64,000 bases of DNA. Origin: Parasedimentitalea marina (GTDB taxonomy: Bacteria > Pseudomonadota > Alphaproteobacteria > Rhodobacterales > Rhodobacteraceae). Made by a program: the position numbers and the translations under genes. The notes below the pieces were generated by a model. That model was given only the letters and a program-made list of their open reading frames with translations. It was not told the DNA's origin and did no database searches. Shown here piece after piece: positions 11,482 through 22,703 of the stretch (position 1 is the first letter of the stretch; each line of letters begins with the position of its first letter). The stretch covers positions 1,922,001-1,986,000 of the forward strand of contig NZ_CP033219.1 in the NCBI RefSeq assembly GCF_004006175.1, in the 5' to 3' direction.

Positions 11482-11781
11482 TTACAGCTGTGGAAATACC
11501 TCTAGTGGGCTATACTCGCCTGGTGTTTGATCCAACGACGAAGATAAACACCCCTGGTTCACTTCACGCCACATTGGTACGTTCAGGGACATCTGGCATT
11601 GCGCCATGAACATGCGGCCATCAACCTGCAAACAGATCGTTTGGCCCAATTCTACCCGTGATCCTGACCTGTCCGTGCAATAGCAATCAATGGTCTTGCC
11701 GCCAGGTGCGGTGACATCTGACAGTGCTGGATGGGCACTTAGGGTAAGCGCGGCGACTATAACGGCTCTGGCATGTTGCAT
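11482..11781 (-). CDS. Small secreted cysteine-containing protein, unknown
   Basis: I do not recognise this 99-residue protein. It starts with a likely Sec signal peptide (MQHARAVIVAALTLSAHPALS), so the mature protein is probably periplasmic. That part is about 75 residues and contains five cysteines (CYC, and three more), suggesting disulfides. It is convergent with the DUF1499 gene and divergent from prfA. Reasons to accept it are the signal peptide and the tidy fit between its neighbours. Confidence 0.6.
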   Translation of the reverse strand: MQHARAVIVAALTLSAHPALSDVTAPGGKTIDCYCTDRSGSRVELGQTICLQVDGRMFMAQCQMSLNVPMWREVNQGCLSSSLDQTPGEYSPLEVFPQL

Positions 11782-11842
11782 GGCGCTAGCATATCACAAG
11801 GATCAGGCCTGACCAAATTTCATCACAAGCGGACGATCCCCT

Positions 11843-12897
11843 ATGGTTCCCGAAGAACGTCTTGAACAGATCATCCAGCGGTTTCAGTATCTTGAAGCCC
11901 TGATGTCCGATGGCAGCAGTGGCAGTGATATTGCCCAGCTGGCCAAGGAATATTCGGACCTGCGGCCAGTGGTCGAGCAAATCACTGGCTATCGGCGACT
12001 CATTACCGATCTGGACGAGGCCCAAGAGATGCTGTCGGACCCGGATATGAAGGCGCTTGCCGAAGAAGAGATCCCCGCGTTAAAGGCCGCTATTCCGAGC
12101 GCCGAAACCGCCTTGCAGGTGGCGTTGCTGCCCAAAGATGCAGCAGACACCAAACCTGCTATGCTGGAAATTCGCCCCGGCACCGGCGGCGACGAGGCGG
12201 CGCTCTTGTTTACGATTTGCTGCGCATGTATCAGCGCTACGCCGAGGCGCGGGGCTGGAAGTTCGAAGTGCTGGAAGAACAGTTGACCGAACTGGGCGGC
12301 ATCAAGGAAGTTGTCGCGCATATCAAAGGTGAAAACGTCTTTGCTCGAATGAAATTCGAATCTGGTGTGCACCGGGTGCAGCGGGTTCCGACCACGGAAA
12401 GCGGCGGACGCATTCACACCTCGGCAGCAACGGTTGCGGTGCTGCCTGAGGCCGAGGATGTGGATATTGAAATCAACGCAAATGATCTGCGTATCGATAC
12501 CATGCGTTCGTCCGGGGCTGGCGGGCAGCACGTGAACACCACAGATTCCGCGGTGCGGATCACCCATTTGCCCAGTGGCGTTGTCGTCACCAGCTCGGAG
12601 AAATCGCAGCACCGCAACCGTGAGATCGCGATGCAGGTTTTGAAGACTCGGTTGTTTGATCTGGAACGCCAGCGAGTGGACAGCGAACGTTCGGCGGACC
12701 GGGCTGCACAGGTTGGGTCGGGTGATCGCTCGGAACGGATACGCACCTACAATTTCCCACAGGGCCGGATGACAGATCATCGGATCAACTTGACGCTCTA
12801 CAAGCTGGATCAGGTGATGGCGGGAGATCTGGACGAGGTGATTGATGCCTTGTCAGCTGACAATCAGGCGCGGCTTCTGGCCGAAATGGGGCAATGA
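11843..12897 (+). CDS. prfA: Peptide chain release factor 1, frameshifted
   Basis: Class I release factor that reads UAA and UAG and triggers peptidyl-tRNA hydrolysis. The N-terminal coiled region starts [31 protein letters not shown] precedes the break in TT at 12206-12207. With one added base the sequence is [18 protein letters not shown]. The catalytic GGQ motif lies in [14 protein letters not shown], and the C-terminus has [18 protein letters not shown]. Corrected length is about 351 residues. Being essential, the broken frame is most easily explained as a sequencing error. ATGA overlap joins it to prmC, its modifying enzyme. Confidence 0.95.
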
Positions 12898-13736
12898 CCG
12901 GCGCGCAAACCGCAGCGCAGGCGATGGTCGCCGCCACTGCGCGATTGCGGGCGGCTGGCGTGCCAGATCCGGCCCGCGATGCCCGGGTGTTACTGGCCCA
13001 TGCCGCGCGGATTGAGGCCAGTCGGGTGACGCTGATTGCGCCCGAGGATCTGGAATCCGATATCGCAGAACGCTATGAGCAGTTGATCGCGCTGCGGGCC
13101 ATCCGGGTGCCTGTATCGCATCTATTGGGCGAGCGTGAATTTTATGGCCGCCGGTTCAAGGTATCGGGTGATGTTCTGGACCCGCGCCCGGAAACGGAAT
13201 GCCTGATTGAGGCCGCCCTGGCCGCACCATTTCAGCGGGTATTAGATCTGGGCACCGGATCGGGTTGTATTTTGGTGACGCTGCTGGGAGAACAGCGGGA
13301 CGCCACTGGCCTTGGTGTGGATCTAAGCGAAGCGGCTTGTTTGCAGGCCAGTGCCAACGCAGTGCTGCACCGGGTTGAGCCTCGGGCTGATATTCGCCAA
13401 TCGGATTGGTTTCAGAACGTAGATGGTCAATTTGATCTTATCGTGTCCAACCCTCCCTATATTGCGCTGAATGAAATGCCGGGGCTTTCGGCCGAGGTTC
13501 GAATTCATGAACCGGAAATGGCCCTGACGGATGGTGGCGACGGTTTGGGGGCCTACCGCCGTATTGCCGCGAACGTGGGACACTACCTAACACCGGGTGG
13601 TCGCGTTTTGGTTGAGATCGGTCCAACCCAAGCGGCGGCGGTGGCTGCCCTGTTCGAATTGGCTGGATTGCGTCAGATCCGTGTCGTTCAAGATTTGGAT
13701 GGCCGCGATCGGGTGGTTTGTGCGCAAAGCGCCTAA
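12894..13736 (+). CDS. prmC: Release factor glutamine methyltransferase
   Basis: SAM-dependent enzyme that N5-methylates the glutamine of the GGQ motif in release factors. It is intact at 280 residues. The N-terminal substrate-binding domain contains [17 protein letters not shown]. The Rossmann domain has [11 protein letters not shown] (motif I), and the catalytic NPPY is in [17 protein letters not shown] before motif I is diagnostic. It overlaps the end of prfA by four bases, so substrate and modifier are co-translated. Confidence 0.95.
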   Translation: MTGAQTAAQAMVAATARLRAAGVPDPARDARVLLAHAARIEASRVTLIAPEDLESDIAERYEQLIALRAIRVPVSHLLGEREFYGRRFKVSGDVLDPRPETECLIEAALAAPFQRVLDLGTGSGCILVTLLGEQRDATGLGVDLSEAACLQASANAVLHRVEPRADIRQSDWFQNVDGQFDLIVSNPPYIALNEMPGLSAEVRIHEPEMALTDGGDGLGAYRRIAANVGHYLTPGGRVLVEIGPTQAAAVAALFELAGLRQIRVVQDLDGRDRVVCAQSA

Positions 13737-13964
13737 TCCAGATGAGGTTTGGCGCCGAAAATGGCCAATTTGATCGAAAAAAGTCGAAAAATCCTATCCT
13801 GCCTCTTGTCTGGATGTGCCGGACAGGGTTACACATAGGCGTCGCAAGTGTGTTTGGCTCAGAACCCTTCCCGGCGACACCAAGCCCAAAATGGTCGATG
13901 GTCCGGTGCTAATATGCACAGTTTGGGATCTGCGACGCAACGAATCAAGGCTGACGTTATACAA

Positions 13965-14770
13965 ATGAGATCGTCTAAATCACGTTCGCGGTCGAAGTCG
14001 AACCGCAATCGCCCCGCTGGTGGTGGTAATGTTGTAAACCGGGTTTTTGATAGCTCGGGCCCAGAGGGCAAGGTGCGTGGCACCCCGCAACAAATCATCG
14101 ACAAATACAACCAACTGGCGCGCGATGCGCAGTTGGGCAGTGACCGGGTCGCAGTTGAGAATTTCCAACAGCATGCCGAGCACTATATGCGGATGTTGGG
14201 TGAGGCTCAGCGTGAGCAGGATGCCCGTCGCGAAGAGCAAGAGCGGCAAAACCGTGATCGCCAGGCAGAGCGTGATCGTGAACGCGTCGAACGTCAGGAG
14301 CGCGAAGCTGCCGCTCGTAATGACGCGGCTGCCCGCAACGAACCCGTTTCAGCGCCAAGACCCGCCCCGAGCGATGATCCAGCAGGCGCACCACAACCTG
14401 ACGTTCTGGATATGAGCAGCCCTGTCGAGGCATCTGGGGATTCTGGTCTGGTCGAGACGCCAGAAAGCAAACCCAAAAAACAAAGCACACGTCGCCCTCG
14501 CACGCGTAAGCCTGCGCCAAAGCCACAGGAACCAGTGGCCGACAAAGCCGCCGGGGAACCTGCTGCGATGAAGGCCGAAACGCCGGCGGCGCCAGTCGCG
14601 CCTAAGGTTGAAAAAAAACCTGCGAAGGCCGCCGCACCTAAGGCAGAGGCACCAGCGGCTCCGGTCGCCCCAAAGTTGAAAAGCCAGTCGCCGCGCCTGT
14701 TGCGCCTAAGGCTGAAACACCAGCGGAGCCTGCCATTAAATCTGGTGATGCGCCCAAAGCGGCTGAGTAA
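13965..14770 (+). CDS. DUF4167-domain protein, frameshifted in its low-complexity tail
   Basis: Conserved alphaproteobacterial protein with a basic N-terminus (SSKSRSRSKSNRNRP). The DUF4167 core follows: VNRVFDSSGPEGKVRGTP and IIDKYNQLARDAQLGSDRVA, then FQQHAEHYMRML. A charged helical stretch rich in Arg/Glu comes next, and then an Ala/Pro/Lys tail of repeated APVAPK-like units. The break is in CCCC 14668-14671; with one added base the tail ends APKAAE at TAA 14768-14770. The function is unknown, but the basic N-terminus and helical region suggest nucleic-acid or envelope association. ATG 13965 is chosen because it matches the usual start; upstream in-frame sequence is not conserved-looking. 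Confidence 0.8.
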
Positions 14771-14795
14771 GTTTTTTTATGAGACATTGAAGAAA

Positions 14796-14826
14796 GCCCC
14801 GGTCCAGTAGGGACCGGGGCTTTTTT
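14796..14826 (+). terminator. Rho-independent terminator after the DUF4167 gene
   Basis: Perfect 10-bp stem GCCCCGGTCC (14796-14805) / GGACCGGGGC (14811-14820), 5-base loop, then TTTTTT. Confidence 0.9.
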
Positions 14827-14989
14827 ACGTCTGGGGTTCAGGTTTGAGGATCTGGGCAAAGAACCCCATAACAACGCAATGTCCCGTATCTATCGCAGGC
14901 GCATTGGATTTGGCATTGGGGTATGAGACATACCCAATGCCAAAGGCCGTAAAGATCTGGTTTTCAAATTTCAGCGGTGATCGCAGAGA

Positions 14990-15832
14990 TCAGCAGTCGG
15001 GGTTTAGACTGCGTGCCAGGGCACAGAATGCCTCCAGACTGACCTGTTCCGCGCGTTCAGTCGGAGGAATGCCCGCAGCATTCAGGTGGTCCTCGATGTC
15101 TGGTGACACAGATTTCAGCGCGGATCGCAGCATTTTGCGGCGTTGGTTGAAAGCGGCGGCCACCACCTGATTCAACGTGGCTGCATCGGCGGGAAAACGC
15201 GGTTGAGCCAGGGCCGTCAGATGGACCACGGCGCTGGACACTTTGGCGGCGGTGTGAAGGCGCCTGGAGGCAGGGATAACACGATATGCGGTTCTGCGCG
15301 CCACTGGGCCAATAGGGCCAGGCGGCCATATTTCTGGTGCCAGGCTGCGCTACGATGCGCTCGGCGACCTCGCGTTGGAACATCAGCGTCAGGCTTTGCC
15401 AGAACGGCGGCCATTGTTTGGGGTCAACCAGCGCACCAGTAATTCTGTACCGATGTTGTAGGGCAGGTTGGCGGCTACGCGGATCGGTGGCGTCAGGTGC
15501 TCAAGCGGATTAACCTCGAGTGCATCCCCTTCGATCACCTGCAAGCGATTAGGATAGGCGTCAGAGATCTGAGCCAGTGCGGGCAAGCAGCGGGCGTCTT
15601 TTTCGACCGCCAACACCCGGCGTGCGCCCTCGGCCAGCAAGCCCCGGGTCAAGCCGCCGGGTCCGGGACCGATTTCCAATACGTCGCAACCGCTCAGGTC
15701 TCCGGCATGCCGTGCGATCTTGGCCGTCAGGTTCAGGTCCAGCAGAAAGTTCTGCCCCAGTGATTTGCGGGCGGACAACTGGTGGTCTGCAATAACCTCG
15801 CGCAGGGGAGGCAGAGTGTCGATGGCGGTCAT
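14990..15832 (-). CDS. rsmA: 16S rRNA dimethyltransferase RsmA (KsgA), three breaks
   Basis: Dimethylates two adjacent adenines near the 3' end of 16S rRNA during small-subunit maturation. The N-terminus reads [17 protein letters not shown]. The SAM site is [16 protein letters not shown] and the catalytic motif [15 protein letters not shown]. Bases are missing near 15420 (then [21 protein letters not shown]), near 15332 (then [20 protein letters not shown]) and in the T run near 15242 (then [12 protein letters not shown]). The C-terminal [12 protein letters not shown] follows. Corrected length is about 281 residues. It is last in the lptF-lptG-lptD-surA-pdxA-rsmA block, the same order as around surA-pdxA-rsmA in many proteobacteria. 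Confidence 0.93.
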
Positions 15833-15914
15833 AGGGTTTCTAACTTGCTGCTGGGCGGTAGGATAAGCAAAGATTTTGTGCCTCCGGCGGGGATACTTAG
15901 GGCCAGATGAAGGA

Positions 15915-16886
15915 TCAAGAGGTTCTGGCCATGGTCTGCGCCATTTTAAGGGCTTCGATCAGGCTGCTGGGATTGGCCTGTCCCTGTCCAGCAATATCAC
16001 AGGCGGTGCCGTGATCTGGGGAGGTGCGAATAAACGGCAGGCCCAGGGTGACGTTGACGCCGCGGTCAAAATCCAGCGTTTTTATCGGGATCAGCGCCTG
16101 ATCGTGATACATGCAGATGGCCGCGTCATAGCGGGCGCGGGCCGCGGCATGGAACAGAGTGTCGGCAGGATGCGGGCCAGTGAGGTCGTATTGTTCTGAT
16201 TGCAGGTCGCGCAGCAGTGCAGTGATCCAGGTCAGTTCTTCCTGGCCCATTGCGCCGCCTTCACCAGCGTGGGGGTTTAGTCCGGCCACGGCTATGCGCG
16301 GGTGAGCGATGCCAAACTGTCCTTGCAAGCCTTGAACCGTGATGGCGATGGTCTCGCGCAACAAGGCTGGGGTGAGCTGCTGCGGCACCTCAGCCAGCGC
16401 AATATGAATAGTGGCAGGCACCACGCGCAACTGTTCTGAGGCCAGCATCATCACAACCCGGTTGCGTCCGGCCAGTGCGGCGAGAAATTCGGTGTGACCG
16501 GGATAAGCAAACCCCGCCCCGTCAATCAATGCTTTCTTATGGATCGGTGCGGTACAGATCGCAGAGGCCTGTCCGTCCTGCACCAAGTTGACAGCCGTCT
16601 CTATGGACCCAATGACGGCCGCAGCGTGCTGTGAACGTGGTTGGCCGGCGATGACGGGTCCCTCAAAGCGCTGGGTTAAAACAGGTAGGGCTGTGGCGCA
16701 GATGTTCAGCGCCTCTGCAGGGGTGGAAATTTCGACAAATTCAGTGCCTTGGGGAAGGTGACGAGGGTCGCCAATCCAAAAGAACGGGCAGGTGTCGCGT
16801 AAAACATCCCATGCCTTGACGGTGATTTCTGGGCCCACGCCCGCGGGCTCCCCACAACTGAGCGCAATGGGGAGGAGGGGGGTCAT
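15915..16886 (-). CDS. pdxA: 4-hydroxythreonine-4-phosphate dehydrogenase
   Basis: NAD-dependent step of the DXP-dependent pyridoxal 5'-phosphate pathway. It is intact at 323 residues. The start [20 protein letters not shown] is typical. The metal ligands sit in YPGHTEFLA and MYHDQALIP; the substrate-binding TAPIHKKAL and [10 protein letters not shown] are also present. The C-terminus has [19 protein letters not shown]. Its ATG overlaps the surA stop (ATGA), so it is coupled to surA. Confidence 0.96.
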   Translation of the reverse strand: MTPLLPIALSCGEPAGVGPEITVKAWDVLRDTCPFFWIGDPRHLPQGTEFVEISTPAEALNICATALPVLTQRFEGPVIAGQPRSQHAAAVIGSIETAVNLVQDGQASAICTAPIHKKALIDGAGFAYPGHTEFLAALAGRNRVVMMLASEQLRVVPATIHIALAEVPQQLTPALLRETIAITVQGLQGQFGIAHPRIAVAGLNPHAGEGGAMGQEELTWITALLRDLQSEQYDLTGPHPADTLFHAAARARYDAAICMYHDQALIPIKTLDFDRGVNVTLGLPFIRTSPDHGTACDIAGQGQANPSSLIEALKMAQTMARTS

Positions 16887-18150
16887 TTTATGACAATCTC
16901 GGCGTCAGCACGCAATTGCTCGATGAAACTCTCGGAATAGGCCTCGAGCCTTTGCTGAGTGAGTGCATTTGCGACTCCCTGGCGACCATTGTCTTCGTCA
17001 GACCCCAAATCAGCAGTGCGACCACACATCATCAGCAACATCAGTGTTTGGCCAGAGTTGCGGGTCAGAACGGTAGATGTCTCGCCAGTGTCCAGTTTTG
17101 CCAGCTCAATTGCGATATCCTGAGGGATCTCGGCTGGAACCAGGCTTTGGATGTCCAGAACCGCAGGGTCTTGGTCTTTGGCGATTCCATAGAGATCGTC
17201 ACAGGTGTCGATCTGAGCGGCTACACGTTGGGCGGTTGCCTGGGCGTCCGCACTGTGACCACCTGGAATGAAGTAGCTGGCATATTCGATTGCTGCATAT
17301 CGTGGCGCCGCACCGGCAATTTCGCGAACGCCGCGCATTTGAAACAGCGCAATAGCGCCCTGAAGGGGCAGTGGAGCGGTGATTTCGCCAGTGTTCAGAG
17401 CTAATACAACTTCTTGCAGTTGTGGTGGCAATTTGGTCAGTGACATCCAGGGAAGGCGACCCTGATTGGTGCGGCTGTCGGCAGCGGAATATTGTGTCGC
17501 GGCCGCTGAAAACTCTGAGGTACTGCCCAGCTGGCTGATTTGTTCGGCGAGTTCTCCAACCTGAGGTGCATTTTGTTCATTTATCGGGATGATCACTTCG
17601 GACAAAAGCACCTGCACACCGCCAGTGCCCGCCCGCCCCATTGCACGATCAATTTCCGCCTCGCTTGGGCGCGCCGGGACAAGAACCGTGACCCGACGTA
17701 GTCACGCCAGGTCAGTCCGGCAATGGTGTAATCGCGGAGAGTTTCAGGCGACACACCATTTTCGCCAAGTGCTTTGGTGAATTCCTCGAGTGTCAGATTG
17801 GCACGACCTGCAAGCTCGGTCATGCCAGCAGTGACCGCGTCTTCGGAAATACTTATGCCGGCGTCAGATGCGGCCTCTTTTTGCAATCGGTCCTTGATCA
17901 AATCCTCAAGAGCGAGTGAGGCAGGGTCACCGGGGATACCAAGCAACCGGTTGAACTGGGTCCGTTGGTCTAGTTCAAAGTTTGTGATCACCGATTCATT
18001 CACGATGACAGCCGGCGAAAATAATCCCTGTGCCGACAGGAATTGGGGAAGCGCGACCGCCGTCCCAATAATAAGGGTCGTGTAAGTTACACGGACAGCA
18101 CCACGGATGAAATCCGGGGCAGAGAAGCAAGACTTTAAGATTTGCTGCAT
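16883..18150 (-). CDS. surA: Periplasmic chaperone/prolyl isomerase SurA, frameshifted
   Basis: Outer-membrane protein chaperone of the periplasm. The N-terminus has a hydrophobic export signal (YTTLIIGTAVALPQFLSA). The SurA N-domain follows (VIVNESVITNFELDQR, then ALEDLIKDRLQKEAA), and then a parvulin-type region (LLSEVIIPIN, GRLPWMSLTKLPPQLQEVV). The break is in the C run near 17692; one added base gives WRDYVRVTVLVPARPSEAEI. Corrected length is about 422 residues. It lies directly after lptD, a known SurA client, and overlaps its 3' end by 16 bases. Confidence 0.92.
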
Positions 18151-20280
18151 GATCGCCTGTAATTTTGTGTGCCGCTATCAACGGAAAAACCGTTCAATGC
18201 GATGGTAAAGCCGAAATCGGTCGAAGGCTCAACACTTGATGTGGTAGTGTAGCGCCTGTTAACAGAAAGATCGACCGTTACGCATTCGTTGCTGTAGACA
18301 AATCCGATGCCCGCCCGAGACGCCCGAGAGTCGGAAATATCGTAGCGTATATTGGCACTGGCGGACCAGTTCGCATGAACCTGATAACTGCCGTCGAACC
18401 AAACTTCTGAGGTTTCTTCGGTTCGACCTTCGTCTACGTCAGTGCCAAGCCACAGATAGCTGCCAGAAAGTTGGGCTGTCTGATTGGACCAATCTCCGCG
18501 AACTTCGGCCTTAGAGAAGTTCAGTGAGCCATTTAGCAATCCGCGCGTTGTGAGGGCCAGGCCATCATCCAGTTTGAGCTGCCCAGCCAAAAGAATATCG
18601 GAAGAGGTGCCGCCAAGACCTGAAGACTTGGTAAAGCTGTTGTTTGCCGTGCTCCGGAACACTTGGCCAATTGCGCCTGAGGCCTGCCAGCCTTTGTTAG
18701 AATAGCGGGCCCAGTTGACCCCATAGACCAGTGACAGACCTTCTTCACGGGCATCAGTTGCCGGAAATCGGGAAATTTCCAGTAGATTGCCCTGATCGAA
18801 TTCGACGAAATTGCTTTCGTCATTTGGGACTGCATCGCCAATGGTTTCGCTCCAGCCCAGTTGCAAGATGGGCTCCACAAATTCTGAATCCCCTGAGGCA
18901 GTGCGCCGGGTCATAGGCAGGCGGAATGTGACTGCACCCCGTGGCGTTATGCGGGATTCATTTGACGCATAGTTCGTGTCATCTTGAATGTTAAACGCAT
19001 CGGCAGACATGCCCAATTGGGTCTGGGTGACAATCCCGTTTTGCAGATGCCATTCCCGGTCCCAATTGGCATCCAGAGTAGTTCGGGCGACATCGCGTCC
19101 GACAACATCTGTGTTGGTAGAGCGGGTATGGGCATGTGCCAACAGGGTCATTTGCACTTCACCGCCCAGTTGGGAGGGATGAAACCGCTGCTGATAATAC
19201 GCGTCTCCGATGGACGACGGGATTTCAGTCTGCACCTCTGTGTCGCGCAGGGTTTTGTAGTAAATCGCACTTGCACGGAAAAAGCTATCGCGATGGATTT
19301 TTGAGAGCGTCAGTTGCGAGCGTAGACGGTCAAGGTCTGGCAGCCCGTAATCTGCTAGGTATGCATTGTCCGAAGTGGTTCTGATTCCAAATTCAAGCTT
19401 GAAGTCATTGCGCAGATCAAATGCACCATCGGCAAACAGATAGCCGCGGGTGTCACCCGGCTGCAAATCATCGCGAGTAATGGCACCTTCAATTTCAAGG
19501 GCTCCATTTCTAAATGCCTGTCGGTACCGCGCATCCAGAGTACGGGTTTTGATGACAGATAGGGGCCAACGTCAGGTCCCGGTTGTCGCCAAACGTAAAG
19601 AAATACGGAACTTTGATACCGGTACTTAAGGCCGAGGTGGTGCGCACGGACGGCACAAGGAAGCCGGAGGCCCTATCGAGTGTTGGATCAGGCAGGCGCA
19701 GGCCTGGAAAATAGAACACCGGTACGTCCAGAATTCTGAATTGCGCATTCTCAAAATAGAGCTGCTTTTCCAACTGGTCATGGGTGACCCGCTCGGCACG
19801 GATTTGCCAAAGCGGTGGCGAGCCGTCGCCACAAACGTGGCAAGATGTAACGGATGTCTTGTAGAGTTGCGTATACCGACCACTGACGCGGGTCATCTGT
19901 ACCGAGGCCAGCTGGAGTTGCTGCTGAAACACCATGCGGGCACCATTCAAAATGCCATTGCGCAGGTCTTTGTCCATTTCCGCGGCACTGGCCAGAATGG
20001 TGATCTCGCCGCCCTGATCAATGCGAATGGGTCCCACAATCTGGAGAGTGCCATTGTCCCGGTCAAAGGTGATTTTCTGTGCTCGCAAGCGGATATCACC
20101 CTGAAAGGCTTCGACATTCCCCTCGGCAATCAAGGTGCGTTCAGGGGTAATGAAGACCTGATCGGCAACCAACATGGCCGGTTGACCGTTGTTCGCTGGC
20201 GTAGAGGATTGCTGTGCGGCGGCGGCGGAACCCAGTGCCATCCAGGGAACAACGGTCAATACGTAAAGAGTGCGACGCAT
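18135..20280 (-). CDS. lptD: LPS assembly outer-membrane protein LptD, two breaks
   Basis: Inserts lipopolysaccharide into the outer leaflet of the outer membrane. The signal peptide runs MRRTLYVLTVVPWMALGSAAAA. The OstA-like domain follows (AMLVADQVFITPERTLIAEG, FDRDNGTLQIVGP) with the SCHVCGDG cysteine pair, then the C-terminal beta barrel. Bases are missing in GGGG 19562-19565 (LAPYLSSK) and near 19546 (RTLDARYRQAFRNGA). Corrected length is about 715 residues. Start: ATG 20280 lies 9 bases after AGAGG and one base after the lptG stop. Only two cysteines are obvious in the N-terminal domain, as is common in alphaproteobacteria. Confidence 0.93.
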
Positions 20281-20281
20281 T

Positions 20282-21385
20282 TCAGCCATCCTCTGCGTGG
20301 AGAAGTAAACCAAGTGTCAGCAGGATCGAGGCGACAGGCGGCGCCCAAGCGGCCAAGCTGACTGGGATTTGACCGTTTTCACCCAAGATTTGAGCGAAGT
20401 TTCGAATGAAATATAGGCCAAACCCCAATAACACGGCCATGAGAACTGCCAACCCTGTGCCACCCGACCGCGCGTGGCGCATGGTAAAGGCGGCACCAAC
20501 CAGAACCATCGCTACGAGAAACAGAGGTCGCGCCAGCTCCACTTGTAGCTTGACCTCAAAGCGTTTGGCCGAAAAACCGGCCTCGCCAAGTGCTCGAATT
20601 GTTTCGGGCAGATCATAAATCGAAATCCCCTCAACAGTTCCCAGGGTATCGCGAATTCGATCTTGGGTCAGTGTTGTGGGCAATAAAAGCTCGCTATGAT
20701 GGCCCGAATTTGTTTCGGGGTTCAGTCCTGGGGTCAGAGGCCACTCCTTGGCATTTTTCAAAAGCCAGGAATCGCCTTTAATCCGCGCACTTTCGGCGAT
20801 GATCTGGCGCATTGGGCCTCCATCTGGAGCATAGGAAACAATGGTGACGTCATATAGACTGATATCGCCAGACTCACCACCATAACCCGCCGCGTGGATG
20901 ACGGATTGCCCCAGTGCACCACCCTGACGCAGCCAAAGACCCTCGCCAGAAATAGACAGGGCCGCCGGGCCGCCGGACCGGTATGTATCTGAAAGATCCT
21001 GGTATCGGTTTGACGTGGCCGCAACAATTGGGTTCAAAGTGCTGACTGTAAAAACGCCAATCAAAGCGGCCATGCTTAACGGTGCTGCCAGCGCGCGAAT
21101 GCCCGATCGGCCTATGGCACGGGTCACCACCAGTTCACTACTGCGAGCAAGACCAACAAACAGTACAATGGTAGCAAGGATCATGATCAACGGCAGAAAC
21201 TGGTTCAACGCCGCCGGAGCGCTTAATAAGGTCAGGTTTAACAATTGACCAAAACTAAGGTCGAGCCCGTCAAAACGTCGGAACTGTTCATTTAGGTCGA
21301 TCAACATCACCAGAGTAAGCAAGACTGTGCAAATGATGGCGAACCATTGCAGGAAACGACGCGCATAATAGAGGTCTAGCTTCAT
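20282..21385 (-). CDS. lptG: LPS export permease LptG
   Basis: Inner-membrane permease of the LptB2FG transporter that extracts LPS. It is intact at 367 residues, beginning MKLDLYYARRFLQWFAII at ATG 21385. The YjgP/YjgQ fold is visible: three N-terminal membrane segments, a periplasmic beta-jellyroll region, and three C-terminal segments. LARPLFLVAMVLVGAAFTMR holds the coupling region. The start overlaps the lptF stop by four bases. It is the first intact gene past the frameshift-rich zone, reading from the left. Confidence 0.94.
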   Translation of the reverse strand: MKLDLYYARRFLQWFAIICTVLLTLVMLIDLNEQFRRFDGLDLSFGQLLNLTLLSAPAALNQFLPLIMILATIVLFVGLARSSELVVTRAIGRSGIRALAAPLSMAALIGVFTVSTLNPIVAATSNRYQDLSDTYRSGGPAALSISGEGLWLRQGGALGQSVIHAAGYGGESGDISLYDVTIVSYAPDGGPMRQIIAESARIKGDSWLLKNAKEWPLTPGLNPETNSGHHSELLLPTTLTQDRIRDTLGTVEGISIYDLPETIRALGEAGFSAKRFEVKLQVELARPLFLVAMVLVGAAFTMRHARSGGTGLAVLMAVLLGFGLYFIRNFAQILGENGQIPVSLAAWAPPVASILLTLGLLLHAEDG

Positions 21386-22524
21386 TGTGCTGCCTCTCCT
21401 GTCGCATTGTCGGGACGTTGTTTGATCAGTTTGATCGGTTGGGCCGCCAGTTGAAGGAAGATGACTGTAATGACCAGTCCAAATGCTGATGGTAGGTAGA
21501 TCAATGGCCAAAGGTCAGCATTTTCCAGTACTGGACCTGCAACCACACCACGCAGACTTTCGATGACAATTAGTAAAACAAAGGCCAGCAAGGCCTGTCG
21601 CCAAACGCCAAACCTTGAGAACGTCCCAAGCATCAAGGAGGAAAAGCCGATCAGGACGACGGCCACGCAAACAATGGCTCTTGCAAAACGTTGGTGAAGC
21701 TCTTCGGCCAATTGACCAAGGCTAAAAGCTTCCTGTTCCGAAATTAAAGCCGCGCGGGTTAGGAGCTCGAAACTGGGAATCACCCGAATGCCACGGATTT
21801 TCTCTCCAGATTTGTTTGCGAGTGTACTGATATCGTAGGAGAAATCTGTAAATACTGTGGACGACAGCGTGCGGCCTTTGAGATCCGTTCTAAGGGCCAT
21901 ACCGTCTACCATCACAAGATGAGAGCGGTCCTGGTCGCGAACCAGAAAAGCACGTGCGGCGGTATAGATCACGCTTTGATCCGAAGTACGCCGGTCTGAT
22001 AGAAACACATCGTTGAGCGTCCCATCCGAATCAATCTTGCGCGTGTAAAAAGTCACGCCTTCGGCAGGATGAAGGAAATTTCCCTCACTCAACAGTTTGG
22101 CAGTGATATTTCGCGAAACTTCGGATTCTCGGTCGCGAAGTTGATCAATGGATGCGGGCAACAGAAAATGTGTCAGTGCTGACATCATTAATGCGGTAAC
22201 GATCCCAAAGGCCAGCGCTGGCCGGGCCATTTGCCAGGGACTGGTCCCAGTGGCTCGCAATACTGTTAGCTCACTTTCACTGTTCAATCGGTTGGTTACC
22301 CAAACAGCAGAGGCAAAAGCCGCGACGGGTAAGACCATCCGGATTAGGTTTGGCAGCGCCAGTGCGGTAAACTCAAAAAAGATCAGCGCCGACTGTCCGT
22401 CGCCTATCAGGCGGTCAAACAGCACCACGGCCCGGTTGATCCAGAACACCGCCACCAAGATCAGTGCGAAGAAGCCGAAAAAGAGTAGATACTGGGACAG
22501 CACATATCTGTCGAATCGTGACAC
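21382..22524 (-). CDS. lptF: LPS export permease LptF
   Basis: Partner permease of LptG in the LPS extractor. It shows FWINRAVVLFDRLIGDGQ, the coupling-helix region ESELTVLRATGTSPWQMARP, a periplasmic domain, and three C-terminal membrane segments. The preferred start is GTG 22524 (VSRFDRYVLSQY, as in homologues), preceded by a GGGGGGA purine run. ATG 22548 would add eight residues without a clear ribosome site. It is first in the lptF-lptG-lptD-surA-pdxA-rsmA block and divergent from pepA. Confidence 0.93.
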   Translation of the reverse strand: MSRFDRYVLSQYLLFFGFFALILVAVFWINRAVVLFDRLIGDGQSALIFFEFTALALPNLIRMVLPVAAFASAVWVTNRLNSESELTVLRATGTSPWQMARPALAFGIVTALMMSALTHFLLPASIDQLRDRESEVSRNITAKLLSEGNFLHPAEGVTFYTRKIDSDGTLNDVFLSDRRTSDQSVIYTAARAFLVRDQDRSHLVMVDGMALRTDLKGRTLSSTVFTDFSYDISTLANKSGEKIRGIRVIPSFELLTRAALISEQEAFSLGQLAEELHQRFARAIVCVAVVLIGFSSLMLGTFSRFGVWRQALLAFVLLIVIESLRGVVAGPVLENADLWPLIYLPSAFGLVITVIFLQLAAQPIKLIKQRPDNATGEAAQ

Positions 22525-22703
22525 TGCGATCCCCCCAGACCTTGCCATTTTTATTGTCGCCGATCTTAGAGTAAAACGCCGCCGGGTAAAACTGCATTTT
22601 CCACGTGAATGCAGATCCTTCGGTACAACAGGCCCTAGTCAATTGTTGTGCTGCAGGCTAGCTGTTGAGCCAAATCGCATCAATCCAAGCTGGAGCCCGC
22701 CTC

